The notes under the pieces are model-generated. The model had not been told where the DNA came from. It made no database searches and saw nothing but the letters and a program-made list of their open reading frames with translations. Below, in pieces: positions 33,211-45,864 of a stretch of DNA of 64,000 nucleotides. Location: NCBI RefSeq assembly GCF_003086295.3, contig NC_092052.1, positions 16,894,346 to 16,958,345 on the forward strand, written 5' to 3'. The DNA comes from Arachis hypogaea. Taxonomy: Eukaryota > Streptophyta > Magnoliopsida > Fabales > Fabaceae. The position numbers were made by a program, and so were the translations under genes. Numbering within the stretch: the first letter of the stretch is position 1; the number at the start of each line of letters is the position of its first letter.

Positions 33211-36200
33211 TGTAACCACCCTATCCCATGAAGCCTGTGATTTCTGATTCTTTACAACGTTCGCTGGCGCGCATAGGATTAGATATATGAAAATATAAAA
33301 CGTAGATAATGAATTAGTTAAGAAATTAGCCTAAAAGCGTTACCAACCATTAACTCGGTTTTTCCTTCCTCTTTTTCAAAAGCACAGTTTTCTTTTTCTT
33401 TTCCCGGTTCAACCGAACCAAACTTTCCCTACTCAAATCTAAACCTGATCACTTCTCCTCTCAGCACCGTTTGGAACCATGGTCACGCCTCTTCAAGCAT
33501 GCATTGATGCTATGTTGAGGTGAGGAGAAGCCACGAAACCTTATGCACTTCACCCACTTCCTGTTCTTCTATCTCTTGTTAATAGTGCTTCTCATTTTCT
33601 TTGAACCAAAACACGCACAAATAAAGGAGAAGAACAGAGAAGGGAAGCAAAACGAAATTGAAGAGAAGGAAGAAGCCATCTGCAGCAAGAAGGAAGGTGC
33701 CCCACCTCCCATCACTCTAAATCTTCGAAGCTTCTTTGCTGGGTGATAACCAGCAACTCTCCTTCTTCCTCTTCTTCAAATTCAAATTATGTTCTTCCCT
33801 TTTATTCCACCTCTGCCATTCTAATTCCAATTCTTGCTAGAACAGTAGTGACCATAGGCAAGAACTCTTCCCTTGCTCGAGTTGAGGTCGGCCATTCATT
33901 CTTGGAAGAGAGGCCAAAGCTCCAATTCCGTACGGTTATGGTTCTGATTCCGGAAAGAAATAAAAATAGAATTTCCAACTTCAAAAGAGGTAAGGGTTAG
34001 AATTATGGGTAATGGGTAATTGTTAGATGCAATTTCTGGTTGAAAAGGTGATGAGTTAGTAAGATTGATGTTGCTGAAATTCTGTTGATTGGTTGGTTTA
34101 TTATTGTTAGAAGAAGTGTAGAATTCTAATGCTTTAAAGTGTGCTTGTATAACATAAATCATGGTAATTTCTGTTAGGCACATGGAATTGAGGTTTTGGC
34201 GTAGGGTTATGATATAATTTAAGTAGATATGGTGATGAATAATATGAATGGTTGATTAGTATACGTTGGAAACCTAGAGGACTAAGTTTGGTTAGTGAAA
34301 TTGAGAAGTCTTGCTACAGAAATTCCTAATCTGTTTGGACAGCAAATTAAAAAGATAACTGGGAATAATCTGGACATGATTTTCAAACTAATCCATTTTT
34401 ATAACAAATTTCTATAAGTCAATATTACTCCATAAAAATTTCAGGGAATTTGGCTAAGTGGTTTGAAAGATATGAATTTTTTTAAGTTTAGTGGTTACTG
34501 CAGAATTTTCTGGTTTTCTAGTTCTGCAGTGCCAACTTCCGGACATTGTAACTTTTGATTTAAATGAAATTTTGGGTTGCTTCTAAAATGGTTTTAAATA
34601 TCTACCAGTCTATTTTAAGTGAGTACAAGTTTTATATCCATATCTATTTTGTAGACTTAAATAAGTCACTTGGAAGATGGGTTGTTTGCTGGAAACTCTG
34701 AACTGATTTATGAAAACAGAACACCACTTCCAATTGATAATTAATTAATCAAATGAAGTGATATGAACCTGAAATTTGTGGATTCTGAAACTTAGGAGTA
34801 TTGATTGTGATTTCACCAAAATTTAGAAGAAACGGATTAGAATTGAAATTATTGTGGAATTTATAAAAACACTATTGCTGTCTGTTTTTCTGAATCTTTA
34901 TAAATGCAGTAGCAGAATTCTAAACCTTGTATAAAATTTAATTCTAATCCAAATTTAGTAAAAAATAACTCAAATTAAAGATTAGGATCTCTAGAATTAT
35001 TTTATTAAGATAAATAGATCGTGCATAAATATTCATAATATAAGAACTACATGGCAAAATAGCAAGGTGCTACCCCAAAAATCTAAAGACAGCAGTCTTG
35101 GGTTTTCTTCAACATCTAGTGTCAAACTGCCTATAAAAATATGATTTCTAAATCTTTTGAAATTTGAGTTCAATACAAACACGTGGACATAAAATTTGTG
35201 CAAATCCAAGTCCGTTTGCTACATTAACTGTTAAATAGACAATTGGTGGCCAAGAAGGTTTTAGACTAAATAAGCCTAGGAAATGAATAAGATGTAAGCT
35301 ACCCTAGAAAGGGTTAAAGACATTGACGTTGAGGGATAAAGAGAAGAAAGGAGAGTGAGGAACAATGAACGAAATAAAATTTGAGAAATTATATATTGAA
35401 TGGGCCTTGTGCCGAACTGCTAATGCGAAAGTGCACGCCTAACAGATAGCTTGAGATTGCTAATGCGGGAATGTTCGCCTAACTGATAGCATTGTTCCTT
35501 ACTGTGATACACATTGAAATGTTATTATAATGAGGCCTAATTGACATGGATAACCGTGATGCCAAGGTGTCTAATTGACACAGTAAAGGGACCATCTTCG
35601 GGGTTCACTCCGAGTAACGTCGGGTTGCGGGTAGACAACCGACGCATGAGCTCATGGCCTGCGCTAGGAACAGGCATGCATCATCTTGTTTGCACATATG
35701 AACTTCATGTGAATAATTACTGCCATTTCCTTTTGTTCATGATATTTACTTGTTATATGTATATTTGTGCCTTGAGTCTATGTGTTTGTTCTTTTTCTGT
35801 TTCACGACAACTTAAAAACAAAGACCCTAGGTTCCCCTTTTACCTTGCTGAGAACTCTAGGTTCTCACCCTTCTTTCCTTTCTTTTTCCCCCTCCCCAGA
35901 CAGGTCCGGCAGAGGAGCTCTTTGAGTTTCGTTCTATCCTGAGCTATGAGAATCCGGCGCGCGACGGAGTCTTCATATGGAGCACGCTTGGGATCACTTT
36001 CTTGGACGATGTTCGGAGATCACTCCAGAGTTAGTCGCAGTGGATATTCCGCTCTTTTTTTATGATCTTAGTATTACTTTTCCCTCGCTTTTGTAGTACT
36101 TTTAGTGGGGTAGGACATCTTAGTAGTTTGGTTCCAGTTTAGGAAATCCGTGTGAGGGTTGGGACTAACTTCTTTTTTTGTATCTGTACATATAATTTGG

Positions 36201-36504
36201 TGTGATACTCGGTTTTTGATAGATGGCACGTATCCTTAAACTTAACTCGTGTATATTTGTATATATATTTATATATGTTATTTTCTGTTGCCTTGTGTTT
36301 TCTTACAACACAACCTTAAAGAAACTAACCTTGCGAGCAACTAAACGCTAATCCACGAATAATAGTTTATTCACGATTAAACCGATAAAGGCTTTTATTA
36401 ATATTTGTTTACAAATCTAAGTCTAGAGCTAAGTAGGCCCGTACGACGAGTAACTCCTGAACATTTGGCATTGGTCATGACGTGTCAAAAGTTGGGGTGT
36501 TACA
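33211..36504. mobile_element. Probable solo LTR (3.3 kb) nested in the copia RNase H
   Basis: Starts TGTAACCACCC and ends GGGGTGTTACA, i.e. TG...CA ends that are also inverted. It is flanked by GGTTG (33206-33210) and GCTTG (36505-36509), a 5-bp duplication with one mismatch. It splits the copia RNase H exactly where removal rejoins CDNQA with ALHI. There is no primer site, polypurine tract, gag or pol within it. The size and the TGTAACACCC / GGTGTTACA ends resemble the long LTRs of Ty3/gypsy elements, perhaps the Del/Tekay group (inference). A tandem-like GCTAATGCG...GCCTAAC motif occurs twice near 35420-35490. Small open frames inside show no domains. Confidence 0.7.
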
Positions 36505-39500
36505 GCTTGATTGTCGCAATAAAGACGAATGGGGACATGATGAGGCACGTATAAAGAGGAGAGTATATCTTTAATCCACTTCAATTATCTTGTTGTTTGA
36601 GCCATTGAACGATATTTAACTTCAGCAGAGGAGGCAGACACTGTCTGTTGTTTCTGAGTTTTCCAAGATATTGGTGAGTTACCAAGCTGAATGAACCACC
36701 CGGTGATTGACTTGCGAGTGAGTGGACAACTAGCCCAATCGGAGTCACACCATCTATAGAGCTGCAAATCATTCTCTCGTGGGAGAAGAATTCCTTGCCC
36801 ATGGTGTCCCTTTAAATAGCGTACAACACGCAAAGCGACTTGCCAGTGTTCGATGTGTGGATTTTGTATGAACTGGAATAACATGTGAACACTGTAGGCT
36901 AGATCAGGTTGGGTAAAACATAAATAAATCAGTCTTCCAACAAGCCGACGATATATGCTAGGATCGGATAAAGGAGAACCTATAGCTGACCCCAATTAAT
37001 GATTCTCTTCGCAAGGTGTTGCTATAAGCTTAGCACCTAGAAGTCCTGTTTCGGTGATTATGTCCAAAGTATATTTTCTTTGGCAAAGAAAGATTCCAGT
37101 CGGAGATCTGGCAACCTCAACTCCCAAGAAGTATTTCAATCGGCCTAAATCTTTCATGTGAAAATATGTGTGTAAATACTCTTTGAAACATTGAATTGTA
37201 GCACCATTATTTCCTGCAATTACAAGGTCATCAACATATACCAAAACTACCAATTGCATGCTATTGTGGCGAAGGCTAAACAAGGAATTGTCATTTGGGG
37301 ATTGCTTAAAATCATATCGAATGAGGACAGATGAAAATTTTACAAACCAGCAACGTGGAGCCTGCCACAGTCCGTAGAGAGATTTCTAAAGTTTACAGAC
37401 CAGTCCTTGTTGAGGCACTTGAAAACTAGGGGAAAGCTTCATGTAAATATCCTCATCAAGTTCTCCATGAAGAAATGCATTGTAGACATCCATCTGGTGG
37501 AGTTCCCAATCCTGGGTTGCTGCCACTGCTAGTGTTGTGCGAATTGTTACTATCTTTACCACTGGGGAAAACGTTTAATTGTAATCCAAGCCTTTCACTT
37601 GATTATTTATCAAAATTACCAGTCTTGCTTTGAACCCCTCTATTGTCCCATCAGAATTGTATTTAATTTTATAAACCCACTTACATCCATGTGCTTTCTT
37701 TCCTGGGGGAAGGGTTGTGAGCTTCCAAGTGTTATTGAGTTGAAATGCACGAATTTCTTGGGACATCGTTTCACGCCAACGCTCATCTCTAATTGCTTGA
37801 GAGAAAAATAGAGGCTCATGTTCTGTCTGAAGAGAGGCAAGAAAACTACGGTATTGTTTGGAAAAAGAATTATAATTCACAAAATTTTGTATAGGATAGG
37901 ACACACCTAAGGATTTTGATGGAGAGGGAGGTTGGTCGGTAGGGCTTATTGGTATCGTGACAGTAGAGACAAAATCGCGCAACCTGACTGAGGGTGTATT
38001 CATACGGTGACCCCGACCAAGTGGAACGTCCATCGTGACCAGTGGTAGATTGGAAGTCAGCGTTGTTTCTGCTGCACTTGGTTCCGATGTATCGTCAGCG
38101 ATGTACTCTTTAATCTCTTCATTAAGCTCATGTCCCCCTTGTTTGTCAATAGGTGCTTCAATGAGGGAATTTCCAGCACAGTCATTTAATTGTGGAGTAC
38201 TGAGTCCAAGTGTGGGTGTTGAATTTGGCCCATTGTGTGTGTCTTCTTCAACAATTGTTTCTGTCACAAGAGATCCAATATCTTCAATCTTTGGTTCCAA
38301 AGCCTGATCCACTTTAAAAGAGAAAGTATCTTCAACAAAATGGACGTCACGAGAGACAAAGAAAATTTCTTTTTCCAAGTCAAATAGTTTTCATCCTTTT
38401 TTCCCAAAAGGATACCCGACAAACACACATTTTCGGCTACGGCTGGCAAATTTGTCCCGTTGCCTATTCTGATTTTGAGCATAACACAAAGAGCCAAAAA
38501 CCCGCAAGTGCTCATAACTTGGAATTGTTCCATGAAAAACCTCATACGGAGTCCTGCCCTTCAGTATTGAGGATGGCGTACGATTAATTAAATAGCTAGC
38601 AGTTAAGACACATTCTCCCCAAAACTGAATAGGAAGATTGCCTTGAAAACGTAATGATCTAGCAACATTGAGAATATGTCGATGTTTGCACTCCACTCGT
38701 CCATTTTGTTGTGGTGTATTAACACATGACGATTGGTGAACAATGCCTTGTTGTAGGAAGTATTGTTTTAAACACATGAATTCCGTTCTATTATCAGATC
38801 GAACCATTTTAACATACTTGTTATATTGGCGTTCAACCAAAGTGAAAAATTTTTTCAATGTGATTGATACCTCATCCTTTTCTTTCAACAAATATATCCA
38901 AACCGCTCGTGAACAATCATCCACAATAGTTAAGAAATATGAAGCACCACACGAGGAGGGAGTTCTATAGGGCCCCACAAGTCACAATGAATTAAATAAA
39001 AAATATTAGAAGCTTGATAATCACTTAAAGAAAACTTATCTCTTGTTTGTTTGGATTTTTCACAAATTTCACAAATCTCATTGCTTGTATATTTCTCACT
39101 TACATTACGGAGCATTTGCACAATTTTAAATGATGGATGCCCTAGTCTCTTATGCCAAAGCGCTAGTTGATTCTCTGTTCTGGCATGACAAGTTTGAATC
39201 TTGTGTGCCCCACTATACCAATAAAGCCTATCCTTCTGCTCACCCGCTCCAATCAGCGTCCTCGAAGTGCGGTCTTGTATGACACAAAATTTATCAGTGA
39301 ATTGTACTAGACAGTGTTCTTTATCTGTTAATTGAAAAACTGATAATAAGTTGCATTTTAATTGAGGTACATATAGAACATTTTTCAATTCAAGTCCTCC
39401 TTCAAGCATCACTGTTCCTTGCTTGCACGGCTCTCCATCTGGTAAACCTACTGGATACCCGCGTATAGTTTTCTTTTCACACAAATTTTTCAGGTTTCCC

Positions 39501-40570
39501 GTCATGTGGTTGGAAGCTCCACTATCAATGATCCATAAATAAAAAATTCTCTTACCAGTTATTTTTTCAGAGTCATTTGATTTTTTGCTTGTTGATCATA
39601 TCTACCAATACTTTCCATTGCTCATTGTTCAATCCTGACATCTCACATGTCATGTCTTCGGTGTTGATAGCATGGCTACCACTTCCATCAGTGTGGGCCA
39701 CATGTGCACGTGTTGGAATTTCTCGAGTACGCGTGCCTTGTCGTCCGTAACCTTTGCCACCGTCTCTTCTTTCATTCCTTGGCCGATCGCCCCACCATTC
39801 TGGATACCCTACAATCTGAAAGCATCTTTTAATATCATGCCCACTTTTGCCACGGTTAGAGCATATTGTTGATTTTGGCTAGGATCTCCTCGTCCTTTCA
39901 TCCTGTTCCTTGCCTGCATCGCGAGTCCTACAACCAACCCTCTCTCTTCTGATGCCTTAGCCATAGTCTTTACTCTCTCCTCTTGGACTAGCATTGTGTA
40001 CACACGATTCAGAGATGGCAAAGGATCTGTTGCCAGGATATGTGACCGCACCGTTTCGTAACTCGCATCATCTAGGTCCATCAAAAATTGGTGAACCCTC
40101 TCTTCTTCCCTTCGCTTCTCAAGTTGAGATCCAATCCCGCACTTACATCCACCACACGTGCATTTGGGAATTTGCTCGCACTGTGCTAATTCATCTCACA
40201 GTAGTTTCAATTTCCCATAATACGCCGTCATGGTCATTCCTTCCTGCTTGCATCTCGTCAAATCTGACTTCAGTTGGTGTATTCGTGGTCCGTTCACAGC
40301 GGAAAATCGTCTTTGATATCTTCCCACAGTGTTTGCATGTTCTCAACATACGCAACGGTTGACTGTAGGCTTGGTTCGATCGTGTTCAAGATCCATGATA
40401 CAATCATGGATTGGACTGTCCACCAATCCTCAAGATCAGATGTACCTTGTTCTGGTTCCGTGAGAGTTCCATCAATGAATTCCATTTTCTCCGAGTACGA
40501 AGTGATATTTTCACAGCTCTGGTCACCCGCATTGAGGTCATATGGCGAGTAAATTTTCTTAGTTCCTTAG
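36505..40570 (-). pseudogene. copia gag-pol pseudogene, main part
   Basis: In minus order: gag (DGTLTEPEQGTSDLEDWWTV near 40480, then YETVRSHILATDPLPSLNRV near 40060), a lost zinc knuckle region, GAG-pre-integrase (LALWHKRLGHPSFKIVQML near 39170), and integrase (HCDLWGP near 38975, DDCSRAVWIYLL near 38930, VRSDNRTEF near 38805, QQNGRVECKHRH near 38710). RT follows (NNTWKLTTLPPGKKAHGCKW near 37730, LVYVDDLVIAGN near 37245), then RNase H (WCDSDWASCPLTRKS near 36765, SSAEVKYRSMAQ near 36605). Several stops and frameshifts break it, including a break between 37283 and 37575. YVDD is intact but the polyprotein is not. Confidence 0.85.
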
Positions 40571-40587
40571 AGTATGCTCTGATACCA

Positions 40588-40823
40588 TGTAAAAAATAAG
40601 TTGTTTTAACCTGTTTTTCCATTAGTCATGACACGTATATATATATCTTTTGATATGAAATTATATCAAATCTTTCCTATCTTAAAAAGCATCATTTATG
40701 ATCTAATAAATTAGAATGCATAATTTTCTATCCTAATAATAAATATACATAAGAGTACTTATTTTAAGTACGGTATCTATACTTAATTATAGAAATATTA
40801 TTGATATAATATTTCTATTAATA
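40588..40823 (-). repeat. 5' LTR of the 32.7-40.8 kb copia
   Basis: On the plus strand it runs from TGTAAAAAATAAG to TCTATTAATA. Its inner edge is fixed by the primer binding site ending at 40587. Confidence 0.85.
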
Positions 40824-40893
40824 CAAGAGAAAATAAAGTATCTCTCCGTAAATTACTTGAATTGCTTTCATGGATGTCTATAAAGGGTAAAAG

Positions 40894-42812
40894 CAAGGTT
40901 TTGAAAGCCAGTTCGAACTGGTCGGTCGAACCGTGAACCGTTACTAATTACGGTTCAGACAGAAACGAAAACCGTCAAATTAAAATCGTCATTGGACCGC
41001 CGAACTGGTCGGAAACCGGTCGGTCGAACCGAACCGTGATCCGACCGGTTTTTAAATTTCTGTCAAAAACGGCTGCGTTTTGGTTGCTGAACCATTACCC
41101 TCTCCTCTCCAGTCTCCAGAACGCGAAGCAGCACTCACCTGGACGGCTGGACCTCGAGCTTCCGGCGCAACTTCCGTCCAGCCACCGTCGCTGTCGCAAC
41201 TTCCGTCCAGCCAACGTCAGCCAGCTCTATTCGCGCAGCCACTTTCCATCGCGCAGCCTGCTCTGTTGATCTTCGAAAACCGAAACCACCGCCAGCGCCA
41301 CTTTCGGTCGCGCAGCCACTTCCCGCGGCGCCAGCTCTGTTCCATACGTCCACCCCGTCAGCCACTGTCTTGCCAGCCACTATCCCCGCCAGCTCTGCTT
41401 TTTTCCAGGCTTCCAGCTTCTAGCCCTAGGTATTTATTTTTTTTCTGTGTAATAATAATTGTTGAATAATTGATTGCGATAAGGATCACTGCCGGAAACG
41501 AGCCTTTTCCCATGTCTCCCGAACACAAAGCCAATTGAGATGAAAGCTTATATTTGCTCCTTTACTTCTGTTGTCGGCATACTGGTCTTGGCCTTTATTG
41601 ATTAGTGATTAGCTCTGGTTCATTACTGATTTTGTGTGTTGTTTTTTACTGTTTTGTTTTGTGATTTAATTGTACCTAGATTGTGACTCTTGATTATTTG
41701 ATGGCAATTATTGCACTGTTTCTGACTGATTAGTGATGAACTCAGTGCTCGATTGTTCATTTGTTCTTCACTTGTTCATCATTTTTTTTTGTTTTTTTAC
41801 GCTCTGTTTCTGTCTTTCGAAGGTCTGGTTGACTGGTTGTGTTGTTAATTTTTGTTGAACGATTATTTGATTGTTGGTTTACTCTGGTTCTGCTGCTGTT
41901 TATTGATTATTGATTATTTCGAAGCTCTGTGCTGCTGTTTTTGTATTGTGATTTTAATTTACTAATTATTGATTTTGAATGTCTTGTGATTGTTGATTAG
42001 TGATGTGTTGCTGACTTGTGTTTGTTTGACTGTTTTGTGATTTACATGTGCTTGGATTGTGACTGCTTTGCTGATTTATTGAGTAACATGATGAAGGAGC
42101 ATTAAAGTGTCAAGTTTAGCTCTGGGTTATTGTGAAATCCTTTTGCTTTTCCTGATTTGTTTTGAGTATCTTCAAGTGAATACAATTTTGCTGTGAGAAC
42201 AGAGACACCTCTCTTGATTAGAAATTTGTGGTATGTTAGGTAGCAGGTTAGAATTAGGTGGCAATAGCTTTGAGTCTAGCTATGGAAGAATGAGGTTTCT
42301 GAACTTCTAGTTTGTGTTAAATGATATGGAGTGTATAGCTGCTACTTGGAGGAACCTTCATTCTTTTTTTTTTTTTTTTTGGTGAGGAAACCTTGATTCT
42401 TTTTCTTTGTTGCTTGGACAAATTTAAACCAAAGTTGGAAATGGTTTGATATTTTTTGGTATTTTTTTTATGTAATTGCTTTATTGATCAATGTCATCAC
42501 AGCAAACATTTATAGGATGAAGAAAGGATTTTGGTTTCTCTTATAGCAAACTTTGAAAGCAAAAGCTTAAGTTCATTAAAATATTTAAGTTTGTACTTTA
42601 TCTAAAGGTGATGATATTTTATGTAGTGCTTTAAATTTAGAAGATATTTTAAAGTTTATATTAGATTATAATTATGTTTTAGAGTGTTTATTTATAATTT
42701 ATTTATTATTTTAATATAAAACGGTTTTTTCGGTTAGACCACGGTTGAACCACTGAACCAGTGAACCAGTAACTAGAGCAGTTTGATAATCGGTTCGGTT
42801 TTCAGAACCTTG
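40894..42812. mobile_element. Non-autonomous hAT element
   Basis: 1919 bp with termini CAAGGTTTTGAAA (left) and TTTCAGAACCTTG (right) as inverted repeats. It is flanked by a perfect 8-bp duplication GGTAAAAG (40886-40893 and 42813-42820), the hAT signature. Subterminal regions are dense in CCGGT/GGTCGAACC-type motifs in both orientations, typical hAT transposase-binding repeats. The interior has a GC-richer block (about 41080-41420) and a long T/G-rich stretch, but no hAT transposase domain or dimerisation motif in any frame. It therefore needs a partner to move. Confidence 0.88.
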
Positions 42813-42820
42813 GGTAAAAG

Positions 42821-43153
42821 AGTCATTGCTGTTAATTCTGTTAAGCTTCTAAGCTGCATTAGGTAAATTCGGTTAGGACAGTTTCAGAGGTTAATCACTT
42901 TCCTGATTTAGCATGTTAGTTGTGCAAGGTAGTTATACTTGAGCTGCTATATAAGGCTTTTAGTGTGTATGAGTATGAGTGTAAATGAGATGCTTAGTTT
43001 ACTTTTCCTAAATATTACTTCTTTCACAATCTTCTCCACAAACTCCTTCATTCTGGTTTAGAAGATTGCTCAAGAAATCTTGCCCGAGTCTCACTCAAAC
43101 TCTTACAATATTGTACCCGTTGTATGTGGCACGGTGATGATTATGGAAAAGTC
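42821..43153. other. Intergenic spacer
   Basis: No gene or repeat with definable termini. Confidence 0.5.
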
Positions 43154-43295
43154 TAGGGGGCCAGCAACTTTGTTAAATTCTGGCCAGCATGTAACCAGCA
43201 AAGAAAAGTGAGTCATTGGATGAAATCTCACACCATTAAAACCATCATTGATGGCTATTTGATGGCTACAAATTACAAAAGTTGCTGGCCCCCTA
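43154..43295. mobile_element. Short MITE with GGGGGCCAGCAACTT termini
   Basis: About 140 bp. The left end GGGGGCCAGCAACTTTGT is inverted at the right end ACAAAAGTTGCTGGCCCCC, bordered by TA on both sides. This is a Harbinger- or Mariner-type MITE layout; the short flanking TA does not decide between them. It is non-coding. Confidence 0.7.
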
Positions 43296-44227
43296 GCATT
43301 CCTCGATGATTATTGTGAATTTGTTTTCTATGCAGTAAATACCTGTTGCTCTTGCCAATGAATTGGTTCCATTCAGTATAGATAGGATTTGGCATATAAT
43401 GGGTCTAGAAGGCTCTGGTTGCAATATGTTTAATTTTCAGTTTTTCAATAGCAGCAGTAGATCAAATGAGTTTAAATTTGGGAATGGTTGGAGGCAATTT
43501 TGCCAGGCATACAAGTTGTGTAAATTTGATGTTTGCATCTTTAAGATTGTTTCTAAAGATTCATTTCAATCAAGGTGGAGATAGAAAGGAATGATAAGCT
43601 TTAGCCTTGAGCTTCTTATGCCTGTTTTAATGATCATAAGTTGTGCATTGTGAAGCTTTTGATGAAGATTTCATATTTTGCAGTTAGCTGATATGTATTA
43701 CCAGTCATGTCATGTCTCTTAAGTGTTTATCAATGATTGCTATATCTTGCGCAAGTTTATAAGATATGCTTTGTAATGAGAATTTTCATATTTAGATCTC
43801 TCCCCTTCAACAATTTTTATTATGTGATAGCTTTTTATTTTTCTCTTTATGTACATTTCTTCCCCTTTATTGCTTCCTATGAGATGCTAATATAGTACAT
43901 TGGAGTGAGGAGTTGTATTGAGAAAATTTTTCTCTTTATGTTTATTATTTACATTGTTTATTAGTTTGCTTAAGTTTTCCAATTCTATCATTCTATGCTG
44001 ACATGATCATGTTCTTGCATATATAATCTATTTTCTTTATGTCTATGATTATGTAATTCTGTAGAAGTTCTTTATGTAAATTTTAACAAACATACAAATT
44101 TGTATTATTTCTGTTGTATCCCAGTATCATTGGAAACTATCCACACAAAGATTTATTTACCAAAGAAACTCAAAATCAACTTCAGTTATGTACCAAACAA
44201 TTGGTAAAATACATAGCATATTGACAG
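43296..44227. other. Spacer downstream of the mTERF gene
   Basis: Probably includes the 3' untranslated region of the mTERF gene (minus strand). No other coding frame with features. Confidence 0.5.
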
Positions 44228-45142
44228 TCATCTCATATTCTGACCTGTTAGCTCCCTAAATTCTTCATCAGTGCTTTTAAGCATAACTGACAAAGGCAAA
44301 TTAACCCCAGCTTTTACAGCTTCCATGTGCCTAGGCTTTATTCTATTCTCCAAACTAAACCCAAAGTAATGAGGAAACTCTTTCAATTCCTTTAATTCCC
44401 TACTCATTTGTGTAGCAAAGTACTCAAACTTTGGCCGAAAGTTATTCTCAATACTGAAAGTAAACAACGCTGGACACCTCAAAACCATGTTTCTAGCCTC
44501 ATCTTTTGAAAACCCCAAACTCTCCAAATACTTGAGCTTAGGAATTAGTGTCCTCTCCACATTGGAAACCAAAAGAACAGAATCTTGAAAAGCCAAGGCT
44601 GCCATGTCCCTGAAGCCAAGCCTCTTGAGGTAGAACAGTGCTGGTTTGAGCTGTTCCATAACACTTGAGGTAAGCAACCTTGGGTTCTTGTTGACAATTC
44701 TCCTGAAGCTGTGATCCGGGACTCTGAGGTCTTGTAAGAGGAAATCAAAGACTGGGTTGAGATCTTTCTTGATGTCAGAGGTGAGGATCTTGGGACACAT
44801 GCCAAAGATTCTTTGCAAGTCTTTTTGGTGGATGCCTTTGGATTGAAGGAAGGAGATTATGGACTGAATGGATTCCATGGTGGCTGTACGGAGGTTAGGG
44901 TTCTGGGAGAGTGCTTTCCCTGCATCAATGCCCATTATCTCAAGGCAGAGGATCTTCTCTTTGAATTGGAGGGAGAGCTTTGGGTTAATTAGTGGGGGGT
45001 GGTGGTGGTTGTTGTTATGGATGAGGCTTAGCTTGGGTTTGAGCAGAACATGGTTGTTGGTCGATGTTGATGGTGATGGTTTGTCGGAGGAGATGGTGGA
45101 GAGGGAAGAGCGTAAAGCTGCTGCTACTGTTGCTGGGGTCAT
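44228..45142 (-). CDS. mTERF family protein, probably plastid-targeted (mTERF10-like)
   Basis: Single-exon, 304-residue nuclear protein. The first 45 or so residues are Ser/Thr/Ala-rich with basic residues and few acidic ones, as in a chloroplast or mitochondrial transit peptide. From about residue 55 it consists of tandem mTERF motifs of about 35 residues, each with a leucine-rich helix and a Pro at the characteristic place (IFGMCPKILTSDIKKDLNPV, IVNKNPRLLTSSVMEQLKPA, MVLRCPALFTFSIENNFRPK). mTERFs bind nucleic acid and act in organelle transcription or RNA metabolism. Length and the ending KSTDEEFRELTGQNMR resemble Arabidopsis At2g34620 (mTERF10) from memory; orthology needs a tree. Intact frame, no lesion. 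Confidence 0.88.
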   Translation of the reverse strand: MTPATVAAALRSSLSTISSDKPSPSTSTNNHVLLKPKLSLIHNNNHHHPPLINPKLSLQFKEKILCLEIMGIDAGKALSQNPNLRTATMESIQSIISFLQSKGIHQKDLQRIFGMCPKILTSDIKKDLNPVFDFLLQDLRVPDHSFRRIVNKNPRLLTSSVMEQLKPALFYLKRLGFRDMAALAFQDSVLLVSNVERTLIPKLKYLESLGFSKDEARNMVLRCPALFTFSIENNFRPKFEYFATQMSRELKELKEFPHYFGFSLENRIKPRHMEAVKAGVNLPLSVMLKSTDEEFRELTGQNMR

Positions 45143-45864
45143 TGTGATGAGATTGGTGGGTGATGAAGGTGGGGTGTGCTGCTATTATGGAGAGGATATG
45201 ACAGTGTGGCAGGACACGTGGCAACAGTTTTAGATTTGATTGGCTGTAGCTGGATTTCAGTGATTCTCCATGCTCAATTTGGGTGGACTATAAGGTTCAA
45301 TTTGGGTCCAAGAACAACGGAGTTAATTGCTTAATTCCCAAATAGCCCTTCATATTTGATTGTATGCATTCAAATAATCTTTGGAATTTTAATCGAACGA
45401 AAAGAATAGGGAATCAATGTACAAAGTGAACCATGTGAATAACAATTTAAAAAGGAAGGTAAATTTAAAATTAAAATTTAAAATTTTAATTAATTAAATA
45501 ATTATTATCAGATTTTAAAATTTAAAAAAAAAATTAGAACTAACACCTATGTACGGTAACATATTCACATATTGTATGTTTTAAAGCATCGATTTCTTCC
45601 CCTCACTGCCGCACCAGGTTCTCCTCCAATCCTATTAGTGATGCTGTTTTGCACCTCCTCCAGTGTCCATCTCTCTCATAACGGTCACTGCTTATGAGCT
45701 TGTCGTATTCGGCCTCCATTCACGTCTTCAGTCTGTGATTTTTGTTCAGCATGAGTTCGTCGTTTATTATCTGGTACACTGTATCTTTTGGTTATTTTCG
45801 TAAATATGCGAATGATTATTTTAATTTTTTAATTGGATGGTCATTTTAGTAGATATACGGATGG
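45143..45864. other. Upstream region of the mTERF gene and spacer
   Basis: Contains the mTERF promoter (no convincing TATA box identified) and AT-rich spacer. A GC-richer patch at 45595-45770 has no frame I recognise. Confidence 0.45.

Larger units (their letters stand above)
32697..40823 (-). mobile_element. Decayed full-length Ty1/copia element with a 3.3 kb nested insertion
   Basis: The 3' LTR is 32697-32977 and the 5' LTR 40588-40823. The minus strand reads from 5' LTR through the primer binding site (TGGTATCAGAGC, 40587-40576), gag, protease, integrase, RT and RNase H to a CTTAAGGGGG purine tract before the 3' LTR. Without the nested insertion at 33211-36504 the element is about 4.8 kb, normal for copia. 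The LTRs have diverged visibly beyond the microsatellite, so it is older than the element at 6379. Clean target duplications could not be read because the left flank is a GA repeat. Confidence 0.88.

Noticed and set aside
33543..34000. Plus-strand open frames beginning MHFTHFLFFYLLLIVLLIFF and a following frame
   Set aside because: Low-complexity hydrophobic and charged runs inside the solo-LTR-like segment; no domain and no splice context supporting a gene.
41036..41469. Open frames rich in Ser, Pro, Arg and Gln near the left end of the hAT element
   Set aside because: They overlap in two frames, lack any domain and sit in a GC-rich subterminal block of a transposon; most likely leader sequence, not protein.
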